A stretch of 64,000 bases of DNA from a virus, in the IMG/VR virus record IMGVR_UViG_3300043673_000084, positions 1-64,000 of that record; one strand, 5' to 3'. The first letter of the stretch is position 1, and every line of letters begins with the position of its first letter. Positions 32,918 to 42,701 of this stretch are shown here, in pieces. A program made the translations under genes and the position numbers. The notes beneath the pieces were generated by a model, which worked only from the letters and a program-made list of their open reading frames with translations, did no database searches and was not told the origin of the DNA.

Positions 32918-34667
32918 TGTCATAAAGGAATTCTTGGTAGCTCTCGGATTCAAGTCAGACGAAGCTGCGCTCAAGAAATTCGAAAATGGCATCACCCAGG
33001 CAACCAAAGTTGTCTTTGGATTGGCGGCCGCGATTGAGAGTACCGCGGTCGGCGTTGCTATCGGTGTGTCTCGCTTCGCATCGAATCTCGAAACACTGTA
33101 CTTCGCGACGCTGAAGACCGGATCTTCCGCTACGAACTTGCGTGTATTCGATCGGGCCGCTCGAGACTTCGGCGTAAGCGCCGGCGAGGCGCAGGAATCG
33201 GTTCAAGGGCTGGCCAGGTTCTTGAGAATGAATCCGGGCGGTGAAGGCGCGCTTGCATCATGGTTCGGAGTCAAGGTCATAGACGCGAGCGGCAAAAAGC
33301 GCGATATGGTCGACGTCCTCCTGGACATCGGCCGGGCTATGCAGGCCATGCCGCAATGGCAGGCTCAGCAGCGCGGCAACCTCATTGGATTGTCGGAAGA
33401 CACGATCAGAGCGCTACAAAACGGTGACTTTGAGAAGAACTTCCGTTCTATTTATGACGAGCTCAAGAAAGCGGGATTCGGCAAGGCCGCAGACGATGCC
33501 CATGCGTTTATGGTCAACCTGCGCAAGCTGGGGGACCAGGTAGTAGTCTTTGGCACCCAGATCTACGAGGCGCTGCAAAGCAAGTTCAAGGTCAGCCTCG
33601 AAACGCTGACCGAGTACATGAAGACGAACGGGCCGGGGCTTGCCAAGCAAGTGGCGGATATCCTTGGCGAATTCATCGACTGGTTCAACAAGCTGTTGAA
33701 GTGGCTCGAGCAGCACGGCCCGCAGATCGCGAAGTTCATTTCTGAAGTATTGACCGAGATCCGCATCAGGTCCGAGCAACTGAAGCCAGTCTTGGAATGG
33801 GTATTCCAGAAGTTCAAAGACCTGGACGACGCGACTGGCGGCTGGAGCACGAAGCTACTGGGCCTCGCGTTTGCCCTGAAGGTTCTGGGGGCTGGACAGA
33901 TCGTAGGGGGCGTCCTGAGCCTTGCGGCGGCCTTCGTGAAGCTTGCGGCAGGCCTTACGGGCCTCAGTACGGCCAGCGTGGCGGGCGGTGCCTCTGGGAT
34001 AGTGGCAAAGCTGCTGGCGCGCTTGGTGCTTCCTGTGGCGGCTGGCGTTGGCCTTGGGTGGGGTTTTGACAAGCTATTCCCAAATAACTGGCTGGCGCAG
34101 TTCGGCGAGAACATGGGGGGCAAGATCTACGATGCCACTCATCACAGGGAGAATGCGCTGCTGGCTTTGACCAACATGGGTTGGAAGCGAGAGCAGGCCG
34201 AGGGAATCATCAATTCGTTGAATGCGGAAAGCGCATTGAATCCACACGCCGAGGGCGACGGTGGACATGCCTTTGGAATCGCGCAGTGGCACGAAGACCG
34301 GCAGGCGCAATTCGAAAAGATGTTCGGACATTCCATGCGCGCAGGGACCGGCGATACCGAGATGGACTTGCTAGAGCAGTTGCGATTCCTGAGCAGCGGC
34401 GACAATGGAACTGAGCGCGGAGCGATCAATCTCGCCCGGGCGGCCGACTCCGAGGCGCAGACGCGCGAGGTTATGGTTCGCCAGTACTTGCGACCGGCGG
34501 ATCCAGACGGCGAGATCATCCGGGCAAGTCCGACGATCAGCCAGGAAACCAACATCCATATTGACGGCCGCGGTGAGGATGCGGCGGCAATCGCGCGCGC
34601 AGTGGCCTTCGAACAGTCCCGCGTAAACGCGGCAATTGTTCGAGAGTTCTCGAACCCGGTGCAGTAA
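32907..34667 (+). CDS. tape measure protein with tail lysozyme domain
   Basis: 586 aa, GTG start. The first ~400 residues are helical with two hydrophobic stretches (~315-345 and ~365-385), as in tape measure proteins that set tail length. Residues ~420-530 match the phage tail lysozyme domain: REQAEGIINSLNAESALNPH with probable catalytic Glu, then GGHAFGIAQWHEDR. It should cut peptidoglycan during DNA entry. Short for a tape measure, implying a short tail. Confidence 0.85.
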   Translation: MESSVIKEFLVALGFKSDEAALKKFENGITQATKVVFGLAAAIESTAVGVAIGVSRFASNLETLYFATLKTGSSATNLRVFDRAARDFGVSAGEAQESVQGLARFLRMNPGGEGALASWFGVKVIDASGKKRDMVDVLLDIGRAMQAMPQWQAQQRGNLIGLSEDTIRALQNGDFEKNFRSIYDELKKAGFGKAADDAHAFMVNLRKLGDQVVVFGTQIYEALQSKFKVSLETLTEYMKTNGPGLAKQVADILGEFIDWFNKLLKWLEQHGPQIAKFISEVLTEIRIRSEQLKPVLEWVFQKFKDLDDATGGWSTKLLGLAFALKVLGAGQIVGGVLSLAAAFVKLAAGLTGLSTASVAGGASGIVAKLLARLVLPVAAGVGLGWGFDKLFPNNWLAQFGENMGGKIYDATHHRENALLALTNMGWKREQAEGIINSLNAESALNPHAEGDGGHAFGIAQWHEDRQAQFEKMFGHSMRAGTGDTEMDLLEQLRFLSSGDNGTERGAINLARAADSEAQTREVMVRQYLRPADPDGEIIRASPTISQETNIHIDGRGEDAAAIARAVAFEQSRVNAAIVREFSNPVQ

Positions 34668-35345
34668 ATGGCGTCACTAATATCGGTTGCCGCAAGCGCT
34701 CTCGGAAGCGTTGCGGACCAGATCGTCAATGCGTTTCTCGGTGGCATACCGCAGGGAAGTATTGGTGGCGTCACGGTACCTGTTACGGTTGAGGAAATCG
34801 CGGAAGATGACCTCGAGATAACGGACCACCCCGTAGAGGCCGGCGCTCCGATCACGGATCACAGCTTCAAGCGTGCTTCATCAATCGTCATGCATTGCGG
34901 GTGGACGAACTCAAGTATTGCCGCGGTAATCGGCGCGATAACAGCGTCCCTGACAGGCACCACGAATTTGGTCGACGGCAGCTTTGCGGCGGTCAATGAC
35001 TACGTTAGCAGCATCTACTTCCAGCTTTTGGCGCTGCAGGAATCTCGTACTCCACTATTGGTTACGACGACTATTCGGCAATACCCGAATATGCTTATCA
35101 AGGGTCTTAAACTGACTCGAGATGCGAAGACGTCACAAGCGCTGATGGTCTCAGTCACGCTGCGGACCATCATCATCGTCAGCACGCAGTCCTCGACACT
35201 TCCGCCAATGGCGAATCAGGGGATCCCAGCGAGTACGGCTGATATCGCCAATGTAGGCCCGCAGGCTTTGGTTGAAACCTCGAACGTGACCATCTCGAGA
35301 CTTCCGCCAAGTCCGAGCGATGCAACCGGGTTCAACACATTTTAA
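34668..35345 (+). CDS. Dit-like tail/baseplate protein
   Basis: 225 aa. VEEIAEDDLEITDHPVEAGA and ITDHSFKRASSIVMHCGWT are the signature of the Dit-like N-terminal family in myovirus baseplates. Starts immediately after the tape measure stop. Confidence 0.8.
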   Translation: MASLISVAASALGSVADQIVNAFLGGIPQGSIGGVTVPVTVEEIAEDDLEITDHPVEAGAPITDHSFKRASSIVMHCGWTNSSIAAVIGAITASLTGTTNLVDGSFAAVNDYVSSIYFQLLALQESRTPLLVTTTIRQYPNMLIKGLKLTRDAKTSQALMVSVTLRTIIIVSTQSSTLPPMANQGIPASTADIANVGPQALVETSNVTISRLPPSPSDATGFNTF

Positions 35346-35663
35346 ATGAGCACCATCTTTGGGATACCTCTGCAGGTCGGAACGCCGCAGACATTCCCGA
35401 TCACGCTGGGCGGTGTTCAGTATGAACTGACTCTGATCTATCGGAACGTGAGCCAAGGCGGCTGGGTTCTCGATATTGCCGATCAGAACAGCAACCCGAT
35501 CCTGCAGGGCATACCGCTTGTGACCGGCGTCAATTTGCTTGAGCAATACGACTACTTGGAATTCGGCGGGCAGCTGTGGGTTCAGACAAGTTCCGACCCT
35601 GACGCCGTGCCGACGTTTCAGAATCTTGGCGAAGACGGTCAGATCTACTGGGTAACGCCTTGA
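35346..35663 (+). CDS. baseplate plug protein (Pam3 gp18-like)
   Basis: 105 aa. FPITLGGVQYELTLIYRNVS, GGWVLDIADQNSNPIL and YLEFGGQLWVQTSSDPDAVP match the small baseplate plug family. It closes the tube inside the baseplate. TTGA overlap to the hub gene. Confidence 0.8.
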   Translation: MSTIFGIPLQVGTPQTFPITLGGVQYELTLIYRNVSQGGWVLDIADQNSNPILQGIPLVTGVNLLEQYDYLEFGGQLWVQTSSDPDAVPTFQNLGEDGQIYWVTP

Positions 35664-36631
35664 GTGGCCAGCAATACCTACGCCAGCTCAGTGTCGTAAT
35701 CGCAGGCGCCAGCGGCAACGGGTTAGATTTTTCTCAGTTTCGCGTCACCTTCGCGATCAGGCGCGGCGACTACCAGACCCCAAATTCTGTGGATCTGCGC
35801 ATTTTCAATCTGTCGGACCAGACGGCCAATAGAATTCAAAATGAGTTCTCCCAGGTCTCACTGGTTGGCGGATATTCTGGGAACGCTGGCCAGCTTTTCA
35901 AAGGAACAATTAAGCAGGTTCGTAAAGGTAGGGTCGATCAGCGCGACTCCTACGTCGATGTGACCGCGGCGGATGGCGACGAGGCGTACAACTTCGCTCC
36001 GATCAGCAAGACCCTTGCAGCAGGAACGACGCCAGGCGGAATCTACCAGGCGCTTGTAGATGCGATGCAGGCCAAAGGCCTGACGCAAGGGTATACGCCA
36101 AATCTTCCTCAAAACGGTTTGGTTCGCGGCAAAGTGATGTTCGGAAAAGCGCGCGACGAGTTGAGAACCTTTGCGAATACCAGCGATTGCGCGTGGAGTT
36201 GCCAAAACGGCGCGCTCACCCTTATCCCGTTGACCTCGTACATTCCTGGGAATGTGATCACGATTACCCCGAGCACAGGAATGATCGGGGTTCCTGAACA
36301 GACGCAGCAAGGGATACATGTTCGGACTCTGTTGAATCCGAATATCAAGATCGGCCAGACCATCAAACTCGATCAGACCGATATCAACAAACTTCGTTTC
36401 AGCCTGGACTCCACGTCTGTCACAAACAACTTGCTGCTGCAGCAGGCCATCAAGACAAACGGAGATGGTCTCTATTACGTGATGGTTGCAAACCACACTG
36501 GAGATACACGCGGGCGTGATTGGTACACAGACATGACATGTCTTGCAGTTGACGCAACCGTTAAATCGGCCGAAGCACTGAACGCACTGACGGTCATCGA
36601 CGCGCAAAGCATTCCAAGGTACAGCAACTAA
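35660..36631 (+). CDS. baseplate hub protein
   Basis: 323 aa, TTG start. VDLRIFNLSDQTANRI, QLFKGTIKQVRKGR, DVTAADGDEAYNFAPIS and ISKTLAAGTTPGGIY are typical of gp27/gp44-type hubs. It forms the trimeric platform for the spike. Confidence 0.8.
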   Translation: MSGQQYLRQLSVVIAGASGNGLDFSQFRVTFAIRRGDYQTPNSVDLRIFNLSDQTANRIQNEFSQVSLVGGYSGNAGQLFKGTIKQVRKGRVDQRDSYVDVTAADGDEAYNFAPISKTLAAGTTPGGIYQALVDAMQAKGLTQGYTPNLPQNGLVRGKVMFGKARDELRTFANTSDCAWSCQNGALTLIPLTSYIPGNVITITPSTGMIGVPEQTQQGIHVRTLLNPNIKIGQTIKLDQTDINKLRFSLDSTSVTNNLLLQQAIKTNGDGLYYVMVANHTGDTRGRDWYTDMTCLAVDATVKSAEALNALTVIDAQSIPRYSN

Positions 36632-36632
36632 A

Positions 36633-37436
36633 ATGGATCGTCGCGAACGATATTTTAACCCTGCGGAAGTGTTTCTCTTGGCGCAGGACGATCTGCAGTC
36701 GCGAATCTGGACAGGGTTGCCTTGCGTTGTGACAGCTTTCCCGGCGGCTTCTGGCATCAGTAAGATGATGCTCGATTGCCAGCCGCAGATTGCCGCAAGA
36801 GTTTTGAACTCTGCCACTGGCAAATTCGAAACTATTCAGCTTCCTCCACTCGTTGATGTTCCGATCCAATGGCCCGGCGGCGGTGGGGTGACGCTCACTT
36901 TCCCAATAAAACCGGGCGATGAGTGCTGGGTTGTATTCGGATCAAGGTGCATCGATTCCTGGTGGCAGCAAGGGCCAGGAACAGCAGAGGCGACTGGCGA
37001 CATAGTTCCTCCGCCGGATCAGCGCATGCATAGCCTATCGGACGGCGTCGCTTACGTTGGGATCAGGTCAAAGCCGCGAGAATTCGACGTCGACGCTACC
37101 ACTGCGCAGCTTCGTTCGGATGACAACGCGGCGATCATCTCGCTTGATCCAGACGCCCACGACATTGAAGTATCGACGACGGATGGGGATGTTGACGTCC
37201 TGGCCGGCGATGGAAATGTCAACATCACCACGTCGCAGGGAGAGGTCAATGCCAACGGCGTGACCATCGACAAAGACGGAAACATGAATGTTCCGGGAAA
37301 CATCGTGTGCTCCAAGACGGTCACTGGCCAAACTCAAGTTGTGGCGGGCGTCGGCGGAACTGCCGTGCATTTGACGACGCACAACCATCCAACCGCTGCG
37401 ACTGGATCACCGTCTCCACCCACTCCGGGAACCTGA
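36633..37436 (+). CDS. membrane-puncturing spike (Gp138 N-terminal family)
   Basis: 267 aa. SRIWTGLPCVVTAFPAASG, DVPIQWPGGGGVTLTFPIKP and DECWVVFGSRCIDSWW are the Gp138 OB-fold. Then a beta-helix of Asp/Val rungs (~165-225) and a VHLTTHNHP metal-binding tip. It pierces the outer membrane. Confidence 0.9.
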   Translation: MDRRERYFNPAEVFLLAQDDLQSRIWTGLPCVVTAFPAASGISKMMLDCQPQIAARVLNSATGKFETIQLPPLVDVPIQWPGGGGVTLTFPIKPGDECWVVFGSRCIDSWWQQGPGTAEATGDIVPPPDQRMHSLSDGVAYVGIRSKPREFDVDATTAQLRSDDNAAIISLDPDAHDIEVSTTDGDVDVLAGDGNVNITTSQGEVNANGVTIDKDGNMNVPGNIVCSKTVTGQTQVVAGVGGTAVHLTTHNHPTAATGSPSPPTPGT

Positions 37437-37813
37437 TGCGATACCGCCAACTCGACGCCAATGGCGATTACACGGTTGGAAAGCCGTTCCTGGTGAATTC
37501 TCCGGAGACGGTGCAGCAAGCGGTTCTCACTCGGCTGAAACTTTGGCAATCGGAGTGGTTTGTTGATACCTCAGACGGAACGCCATGGATCGGAACATCG
37601 ACTAGCCCAGGAATACTCGGGAAACAGTTCGGACGAGATCCAAACGTACATATAAAGCAACGAATTCTCGCAACCCCAGGGGTCACTGGGATAACCGCGT
37701 ACAGCAGCTCCTACAACGGAGTGACGCGCAAGCTAACGATCACCGTCACCATTGCGACCCAATTCATTGGTTCGAATGGCTCAAACCAAGTGACGTTCAC
37801 CACGAATCTCTAG
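37436..37813 (+). CDS. gp25-like baseplate wedge protein
   Basis: 125 aa from ATG 37436 (TGATG overlap). RYRQLDANGDYTVG, SPETVQQAVLTRLKLW and LGKQFGRDPNVHIKQRI match the small wedge protein of sheath-tailed phages, a lysozyme-like gp25 analogue. Confidence 0.75.
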   Translation: MRYRQLDANGDYTVGKPFLVNSPETVQQAVLTRLKLWQSEWFVDTSDGTPWIGTSTSPGILGKQFGRDPNVHIKQRILATPGVTGITAYSSSYNGVTRKLTITVTIATQFIGSNGSNQVTFTTNL

Positions 37814-37821
37814 GGTAGAAA

Positions 37822-39006
37822 ATGCCATCGAATTCTTCAGGACTGGCGCCGGCGATCACGGCGACAGGGATCACGGCTGGGAATTTTGCGCAGTGGCAGG
37901 CTTACTTCATCGCACAGTATGAGGCCATATTCGGCGCGGATTCATTTCTCGGCAATGACTCACAAGATGGCCAATTCATTGGTGTTATTTCCCAGGCCTT
38001 GGCAGATGTTTGCGCGAGCGCGATTGCGGTCTATAACTCATTCAGCCCGGCAACCGCTCAAGGCGCTGGGCTTGCCTCAAATGTCAAGATCAATGGACTG
38101 AAGAAACTCATAGCGACCTTCTCTACTGTCCCATTGACGATTGTCGGACAGGCCAACTCGACCATAACGAATGGTCAAGCGATCGATCAAAACAAGGTGA
38201 TTTGGAACCTGCCGCCTTCAGTGACGATTCCAGGTTCTGGAACAATCAATGTCATCGCAACCTGTGCGACCCAGGGCGCAGTCACGGCCGCGCCCGGAAC
38301 CATCAACAAAATCCAGACGCCAACCTCGGGTTGGCAGTCAGTTACCAATGCGTCAGCAGCCACAGTTGGAGTCCCAATAGAGACGGATGCTGCGCTTCGG
38401 GTTCGCCAGGCCGCTTCTGTCTCTCTGCCGTCAGTGACGATATTCGAAGGAATCGTGGCCAGCCTCGAGCAAGTGGCTGGGGTCACGCGCGTCAAGGGTT
38501 ACGAGAACAACACCGGTTCCGCGGACGGCAATGGCATCCCGCGAAACACGCTCTACTTCATTGTTGAAGGGGGCGCGCAAGCGGACATCTTCAATGCGAT
38601 CTTCGAGAAGATCACCCCAGGCATTTCGACCATGGGAAGCATCTCGACGACGATCACTGACTCCAACGGTTCCACGCGGCTCCTGAAATATGACTTGCCG
38701 GTTGATGCAACCATGAGTGTTGCGATCACGGTTAAGGCGCTTGCAGGTTGGCAAGTCAGTACAGAGCAGCTGATTGCGGCCGCGCTGGTCAATTATTTCC
38801 AATCGCTTCCCGGCGGATCGAATATCAGTTTCTTAGGTCTCCCAGCGATTGCGTTACTCCCCGGAACGCCATTTTTCGGAACCTTCGCCATTACGGCGAT
38901 GACGATCAAGAAGAATTCCGGTTCCGCGGTGAGCTCTGACATTCAACTCGCGTTCAATGAGATGGCGGTTTCCTCGGTCGGCAATGTGGCCTTCACGGTG
39001 ACGTAA
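37822..39006 (+). CDS. baseplate J-like protein
   Basis: 394 aa. WQAYFIAQYEAIFGADSF at the start, ETDAALRVRQAASVSLPS in the centre and LEQVAGVTRVKGYENNT are baseplate J hallmarks. Wedge component linking baseplate to sheath. Confidence 0.9.
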   Translation: MPSNSSGLAPAITATGITAGNFAQWQAYFIAQYEAIFGADSFLGNDSQDGQFIGVISQALADVCASAIAVYNSFSPATAQGAGLASNVKINGLKKLIATFSTVPLTIVGQANSTITNGQAIDQNKVIWNLPPSVTIPGSGTINVIATCATQGAVTAAPGTINKIQTPTSGWQSVTNASAATVGVPIETDAALRVRQAASVSLPSVTIFEGIVASLEQVAGVTRVKGYENNTGSADGNGIPRNTLYFIVEGGAQADIFNAIFEKITPGISTMGSISTTITDSNGSTRLLKYDLPVDATMSVAITVKALAGWQVSTEQLIAAALVNYFQSLPGGSNISFLGLPAIALLPGTPFFGTFAITAMTIKKNSGSAVSSDIQLAFNEMAVSSVGNVAFTVT

Positions 39007-39677
39007 TGGGTTGGACAGGCGATTCAACCGTAGTCACTGCGGATTCGACTCTATTCACGGCGGACGGCGGCGGAGGGCTTACTTCAAGCGCTACCCCGTA
39101 TCTGAACCTGATTACGAGCGAGCACAACCAAAAGCCGAACTTCATGGCCATGGTCGGTGTAGTCACCGGCGCCATCGCGGACGTGAACAATGGAATTCAG
39201 GCGATTCAGCCGGCGTTCGATCTGGACCAGGCAATTGGCGCGCAGCTAGACATTCTGGGTCTTTGGATCGGGCAGTCCCGCGTCATATCGGACATCCTGA
39301 TTCTTGGATTCTTCGGCTTTGCGGATGACGTCGCAGCGCTTCCATTCGGTGAATTTTCGAATCCATCGATAGGCGGAGTTTTCTATGAGTTCGGCTCATC
39401 GTTTGCCGGTAGCACGGTTCTTTCCGATGCGGACTACCTGACGATCTTAAGGGCCCGCATTGTTCGTAACCAGTCGGATGGCACTCTTGAGGCCATTGAG
39501 AACGCGCTGCAGTTCATCTTCGGAGTCAATTGTTCAGTTGCGGACAACGGAACAATGAATCTCGCAATAACTGTCTCGAGCCCGATCACGCCTACAGATC
39601 AAGCGCTCTTGAGCAACCTGGACATTCTGCCGCGGCCCGCTGGCGTCGAAATCGGCAGCATCACATACACGCCTTGA
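39006..39677 (+). CDS. DUF2612 baseplate protein
   Basis: 223 aa. YLNLITSEHNQKPNFMAMV, FDLDQAIGAQLDILGLWIGQ, and SDADYLTILRARIVRNQSDG are DUF2612 marks; role as wedge/fibre connector analogous to Mu gp48 or T4 gp7 group. Confidence 0.88.
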   Translation: MGWTGDSTVVTADSTLFTADGGGGLTSSATPYLNLITSEHNQKPNFMAMVGVVTGAIADVNNGIQAIQPAFDLDQAIGAQLDILGLWIGQSRVISDILILGFFGFADDVAALPFGEFSNPSIGGVFYEFGSSFAGSTVLSDADYLTILRARIVRNQSDGTLEAIENALQFIFGVNCSVADNGTMNLAITVSSPITPTDQALLSNLDILPRPAGVEIGSITYTP

Positions 39678-39688
39678 TCGGAGACTAG

Positions 39689-40591
39689 ATGGGTACGATT
39701 ACCAAGCCGACAGTGCGAGACGCCTGGGCGGACAATGCTATCCCGACGACGGACATCATTGATCCAGGTAATCCGTTTGTATCTGCAGGGTGGCCGTTGA
39801 GTTCGACGCCACCGGCTCGTCAGATCTTCAATTGGGTTCTGAACTACTGCATGAATGGCATACGCTATTTATGCCAGCGCGGCATCCCTGACTGGGATTC
39901 GACAGAGACTTACGCGATCGGCGGCATCGCGATCGGCAGCGACGGCCAGGTGTATCAGTCGCTGGTCAACGGCAACACCAATCTCGCGCCGCCGACTTCC
40001 CCCGCTGCGTGGGGCCCTCTTAAGAACTACCTCACCGCTGGAGCGGCATCTGCGACATTCGAGACGATTAGCGATGCCGCGGCCAAACTGGCGCAAGCAG
40101 AGACCTTCGCTCAAAACGCCGCAAATGCTGCGCAGGGCGCCGCGCAGAACTTTGCGACGAACGCCGATGCTACGGTTTTGAGCGCTGCAGAGAGCTTCGC
40201 CTCGAATGCCGGAAACCTGACTTCGGGGACTTTGCCTGCGGCCAGGCTTCCATCTTCATTCTCAGTCAGCGGCACAATCGCTGCCAGCGCATTCGGCACC
40301 CCCTCTGACGAAAACCTGAAGGAAGGCATCGAGTCGATAGACGGCCCGCTGGATCGATTAGAGAAGATGCGCGGCGTGACTTTTACGTGGCGCAAAAACG
40401 GAGTGCGTGCGGCAGGCACCATTGCGCAGGGCGTACAGAGCGCCATACCAGAAGGCGTCCATACCGACGATGATGGACATCTGATCGTTGATCCGATGGC
40501 CGTCGTGGGCGTTCTGATTGAGGCGTTGAAAGAGGAGCGCCGCGATAGGGTCTCGCTCGAGGCTCGCTTGGCGGCGGTCGAGGCGCGCTGA
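39689..40591 (+). CDS. tail fibre with S74 intramolecular chaperone
   Basis: 300 aa. Residues ~1-110 form a DUF2612-linked fibre base (ETYAIGGIAIGSDGQVYQSL resembles carbohydrate-binding 5/12-type turns), then an Ala-rich coiled region. The C-terminal ~95 residues are a Peptidase_S74 chaperone: SDENLKEGIESIDGPLDRLE, TIAQGVQSAIPEGV, self-cleaving at the Ser in SDENLKE. No DGR variable repeat is present in it. Confidence 0.85.
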   Translation: MGTITKPTVRDAWADNAIPTTDIIDPGNPFVSAGWPLSSTPPARQIFNWVLNYCMNGIRYLCQRGIPDWDSTETYAIGGIAIGSDGQVYQSLVNGNTNLAPPTSPAAWGPLKNYLTAGAASATFETISDAAAKLAQAETFAQNAANAAQGAAQNFATNADATVLSAAESFASNAGNLTSGTLPAARLPSSFSVSGTIAASAFGTPSDENLKEGIESIDGPLDRLEKMRGVTFTWRKNGVRAAGTIAQGVQSAIPEGVHTDDDGHLIVDPMAVVGVLIEALKEERRDRVSLEARLAAVEAR

Positions 40592-41421
40592 TGCCTTCGG
40601 GTTATGTGGTCGGAGTAACCGATCTAGACAGTATCTTTGCGCCACTTCATCCGGGCTGGCCGCAAGCATCTGCAGTCGGGTATGCGGTTGCTGGCTCCGA
40701 CTTAAATTCGCGCTACGCGCCGCTATCGACTGGCGGAGCTGCTGCAGCGACCGGGTACAAAGATGGACCCACCGACCTTAACGCGATCTTCGCCGCTCTC
40801 GGATCGACCAACGTTCAGGTTGGGGTTCAGCCCAGCAATGTGTCGGGAATAGCAGCGGCGGGGCGCCCATCGGGTACCGTCACGAGCGCCGCAGCCTCAT
40901 GCGCTGGCGCGAAAGGCAGCGGAACCTATACGTATGCTTGGCACACCACGGGCTGCACAGCGAACAGCCCCATCAGCCAGAGCACGACATTTTCCGCAAC
41001 GGTAGGAGCTGCGAGCACCGACAACGCATCGGCGTTTTGCACGATTTCTGACGGCGTGACGTTGATCAATACGATTACGATATCGGTGACGCTGCAGAAC
41101 ACGTCTCCTGCTGCACTCTCGGTTACAGCATCTCCGGCCAATGTCTCAGCTCACACTTTAAATCCGGCTCAACTCACTACGCCCGTCACCACTGCCACGG
41201 TTACGTCCAGCGGTGTAGCGCCATTTACATTTAGGTGGAGCTTCGCGAGCGGCGGCGCGGGAATCACGATCACCAATCCGAATGGTGCAAGCACGGCATT
41301 TACCGCGTTTGTCAGTTCTGGCGATGACTTTGAAGGGGACGCCGTTTGCACCGTGACTGATTCCGTTGGAACGGTGGGCGTTTCTAATGGGGTCTTTGTC
41401 ATTCTCAACAGCACGGCTTAG
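40591..41421 (+). CDS. Ig-like tail fibre/adhesin
   Basis: 276 aa, overlapping the previous stop. Three N-terminal repeats of a Gly-X-X-Val-X-X-X-Asp-Leu type (VTDLDSIFAPL, GSDLNSRYAPL, PTDLNAIFAAL), then two Ig-like domains with paired Cys (CTISDG, VCTVTDSVG). Probably a second fibre or fibre tip. Confidence 0.65.
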   Translation: MPSGYVVGVTDLDSIFAPLHPGWPQASAVGYAVAGSDLNSRYAPLSTGGAAAATGYKDGPTDLNAIFAALGSTNVQVGVQPSNVSGIAAAGRPSGTVTSAAASCAGAKGSGTYTYAWHTTGCTANSPISQSTTFSATVGAASTDNASAFCTISDGVTLINTITISVTLQNTSPAALSVTASPANVSAHTLNPAQLTTPVTTATVTSSGVAPFTFRWSFASGGAGITITNPNGASTAFTAFVSSGDDFEGDAVCTVTDSVGTVGVSNGVFVILNSTA

Positions 41422-41473
41422 ACAGTTGTCGTGGTTCGATCATGAGCGAGCACAAATATGACCGAATTCTTTT

Positions 41474-41920
41474 ATGGATCGAATGATGGCAGTTGATCCA
41501 CAGCAGTTTCAACAGTCGTGGCTTCCATGGTGGATTCCCTGGGCGTTTAGCACTATTTCATTGGTGATCACCGGACTTCTTGGAATGGTTGTCTCCTTTG
41601 CACGCGACGCTCACAGCATCTATCGCCTCAAGGTGGACGCATTGGAAAAGAGCCACACCGAACTGAAAACGCAATCGATCACCAGAGATGAATTGGCGAA
41701 GCGACTCGAAGAAATGGATAAGCGCAGCGCGGATCGTCTCAATACCGCATTCAGCGATATGGATGTGCGACGTCTTCAAATGCACAACCACAACGCAGAT
41801 TTGCTCACAGGAATAGGTAATCGAATCGGTGAAGTGCGCGCGGATCTCGCGGCTATCAAAACGGAATTCAAGGACGACATAAACAGGGTTCACGAAAGGA
41901 TCGATGAGATAAAAAAATGA
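41474..41920 (+). CDS. membrane-anchored coiled-coil protein of lysis module
   Basis: 148 aa; start could also be 41483 or 41486. One membrane helix (~20-42, WIPWAFSTISLVITGLLGMV), then a long charged coiled coil to the end. It overlaps the lysozyme gene. Could be a holin-like or spanin-like lysis protein; not assigned. Confidence 0.55.
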   Translation: MDRMMAVDPQQFQQSWLPWWIPWAFSTISLVITGLLGMVVSFARDAHSIYRLKVDALEKSHTELKTQSITRDELAKRLEEMDKRSADRLNTAFSDMDVRRLQMHNHNADLLTGIGNRIGEVRADLAAIKTEFKDDINRVHERIDEIKK

Positions 41921-42363
41921 CCAGAATCGATATCGCATCAGCGCGCCTCTCTGGAAAAGAGGAAGGCAAGCGCGCGTACCCATACAACGACGCCACAGGC
42001 AAGCGCGTGACGTGCAAGCCAAATGGAAACATCACAATTGGCGTCGGCACCAATCTTGAAGTGGGTCTGGACGATGATGAGATTGCGTGGCTGCTGAATC
42101 ATCGTCTGACGAAGGCCGACACGGCGCTTCGCTATTACCCATGGTACGCGCCGCTCGATGAAATTCGAGGAAGCGTGTTCCTTGACGTCGCATTCAACAG
42201 CGGCGTTGATGGCCTTCTGCACTTTGTCCACACCATTCACTTTGCGACAGTCGGCGCATGGCCCCAGTGCGCCGCGGCGCTTATGGATTCTGCGGCCGCG
42301 CGACAGGATCCGCACCGATACGAGATCTTGAAGAACATCCTGACCACGGGGCTTGCAGCATGA
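41917..42363 (+). CDS. endolysin, T4-type lysozyme (GH24-like)
   Basis: 148 aa. Catalytic pattern KEEGKRAYPYNDATG and NITIGVGTN gives Glu15 or 16, Asp25 and Thr40, the E-D-T triad of phage lysozymes. No signal or SAR segment, so holin release is needed. Coupled to both neighbours. Confidence 0.88.
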   Translation: MTRIDIASARLSGKEEGKRAYPYNDATGKRVTCKPNGNITIGVGTNLEVGLDDDEIAWLLNHRLTKADTALRYYPWYAPLDEIRGSVFLDVAFNSGVDGLLHFVHTIHFATVGAWPQCAAALMDSAAARQDPHRYEILKNILTTGLAA

Positions 42364-42701
42364 GCGATCCGAATCCGATTCCAGGCCTCATGACGGTTGC
42401 CTGGTACAAGTCGGCAATTATTCAACGCCTGGCGCTATCTATCGTTCTGCAGGCTTTGTCCGTTCTTCATCTATCCAAGTACGCAGTAGCGGCGGAGATC
42501 GCGCCACTGGTCAATGACTTGCTCGAGGTCGCAGGCCTTGGGTTTGCCGCCTGGGCTGCTCATGCCCGCATTACGAAGGCTGTCCCGCCTGTAGCGCTGA
42601 CAAGCGCTCGCGCGGCGGCGGCCAATGTTCCCCCTGTTTCAGAACTTGCCACGGATGCGCAAACGGACCCTTTAGAACAAACCCCGGAGAAATTATCGTG
42701 A
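42360..42701 (+). CDS. putative holin
   Basis: 113 aa from ATG 42360 (ATGA). Two hydrophobic segments (~18-38 and ~50-70) and a hydrophilic Ala/Glu-rich C-terminus, beside the lysozyme. Holin assignment is from size, membrane segments and position. Confidence 0.55.
   Translation: MSDPNPIPGLMTVAWYKSAIIQRLALSIVLQALSVLHLSKYAVAAEIAPLVNDLLEVAGLGFAAWAAHARITKAVPPVALTSARAAAANVPPVSELATDAQTDPLEQTPEKLS

Noticed and set aside
39689-41421. Searched for a third DGR variable repeat in the tail fibres
   Set aside because: Neither fibre contains the conserved end encoding YRVRAVRAS or the GC-rich 28-bp segment; only the two VRs and one TR share it.
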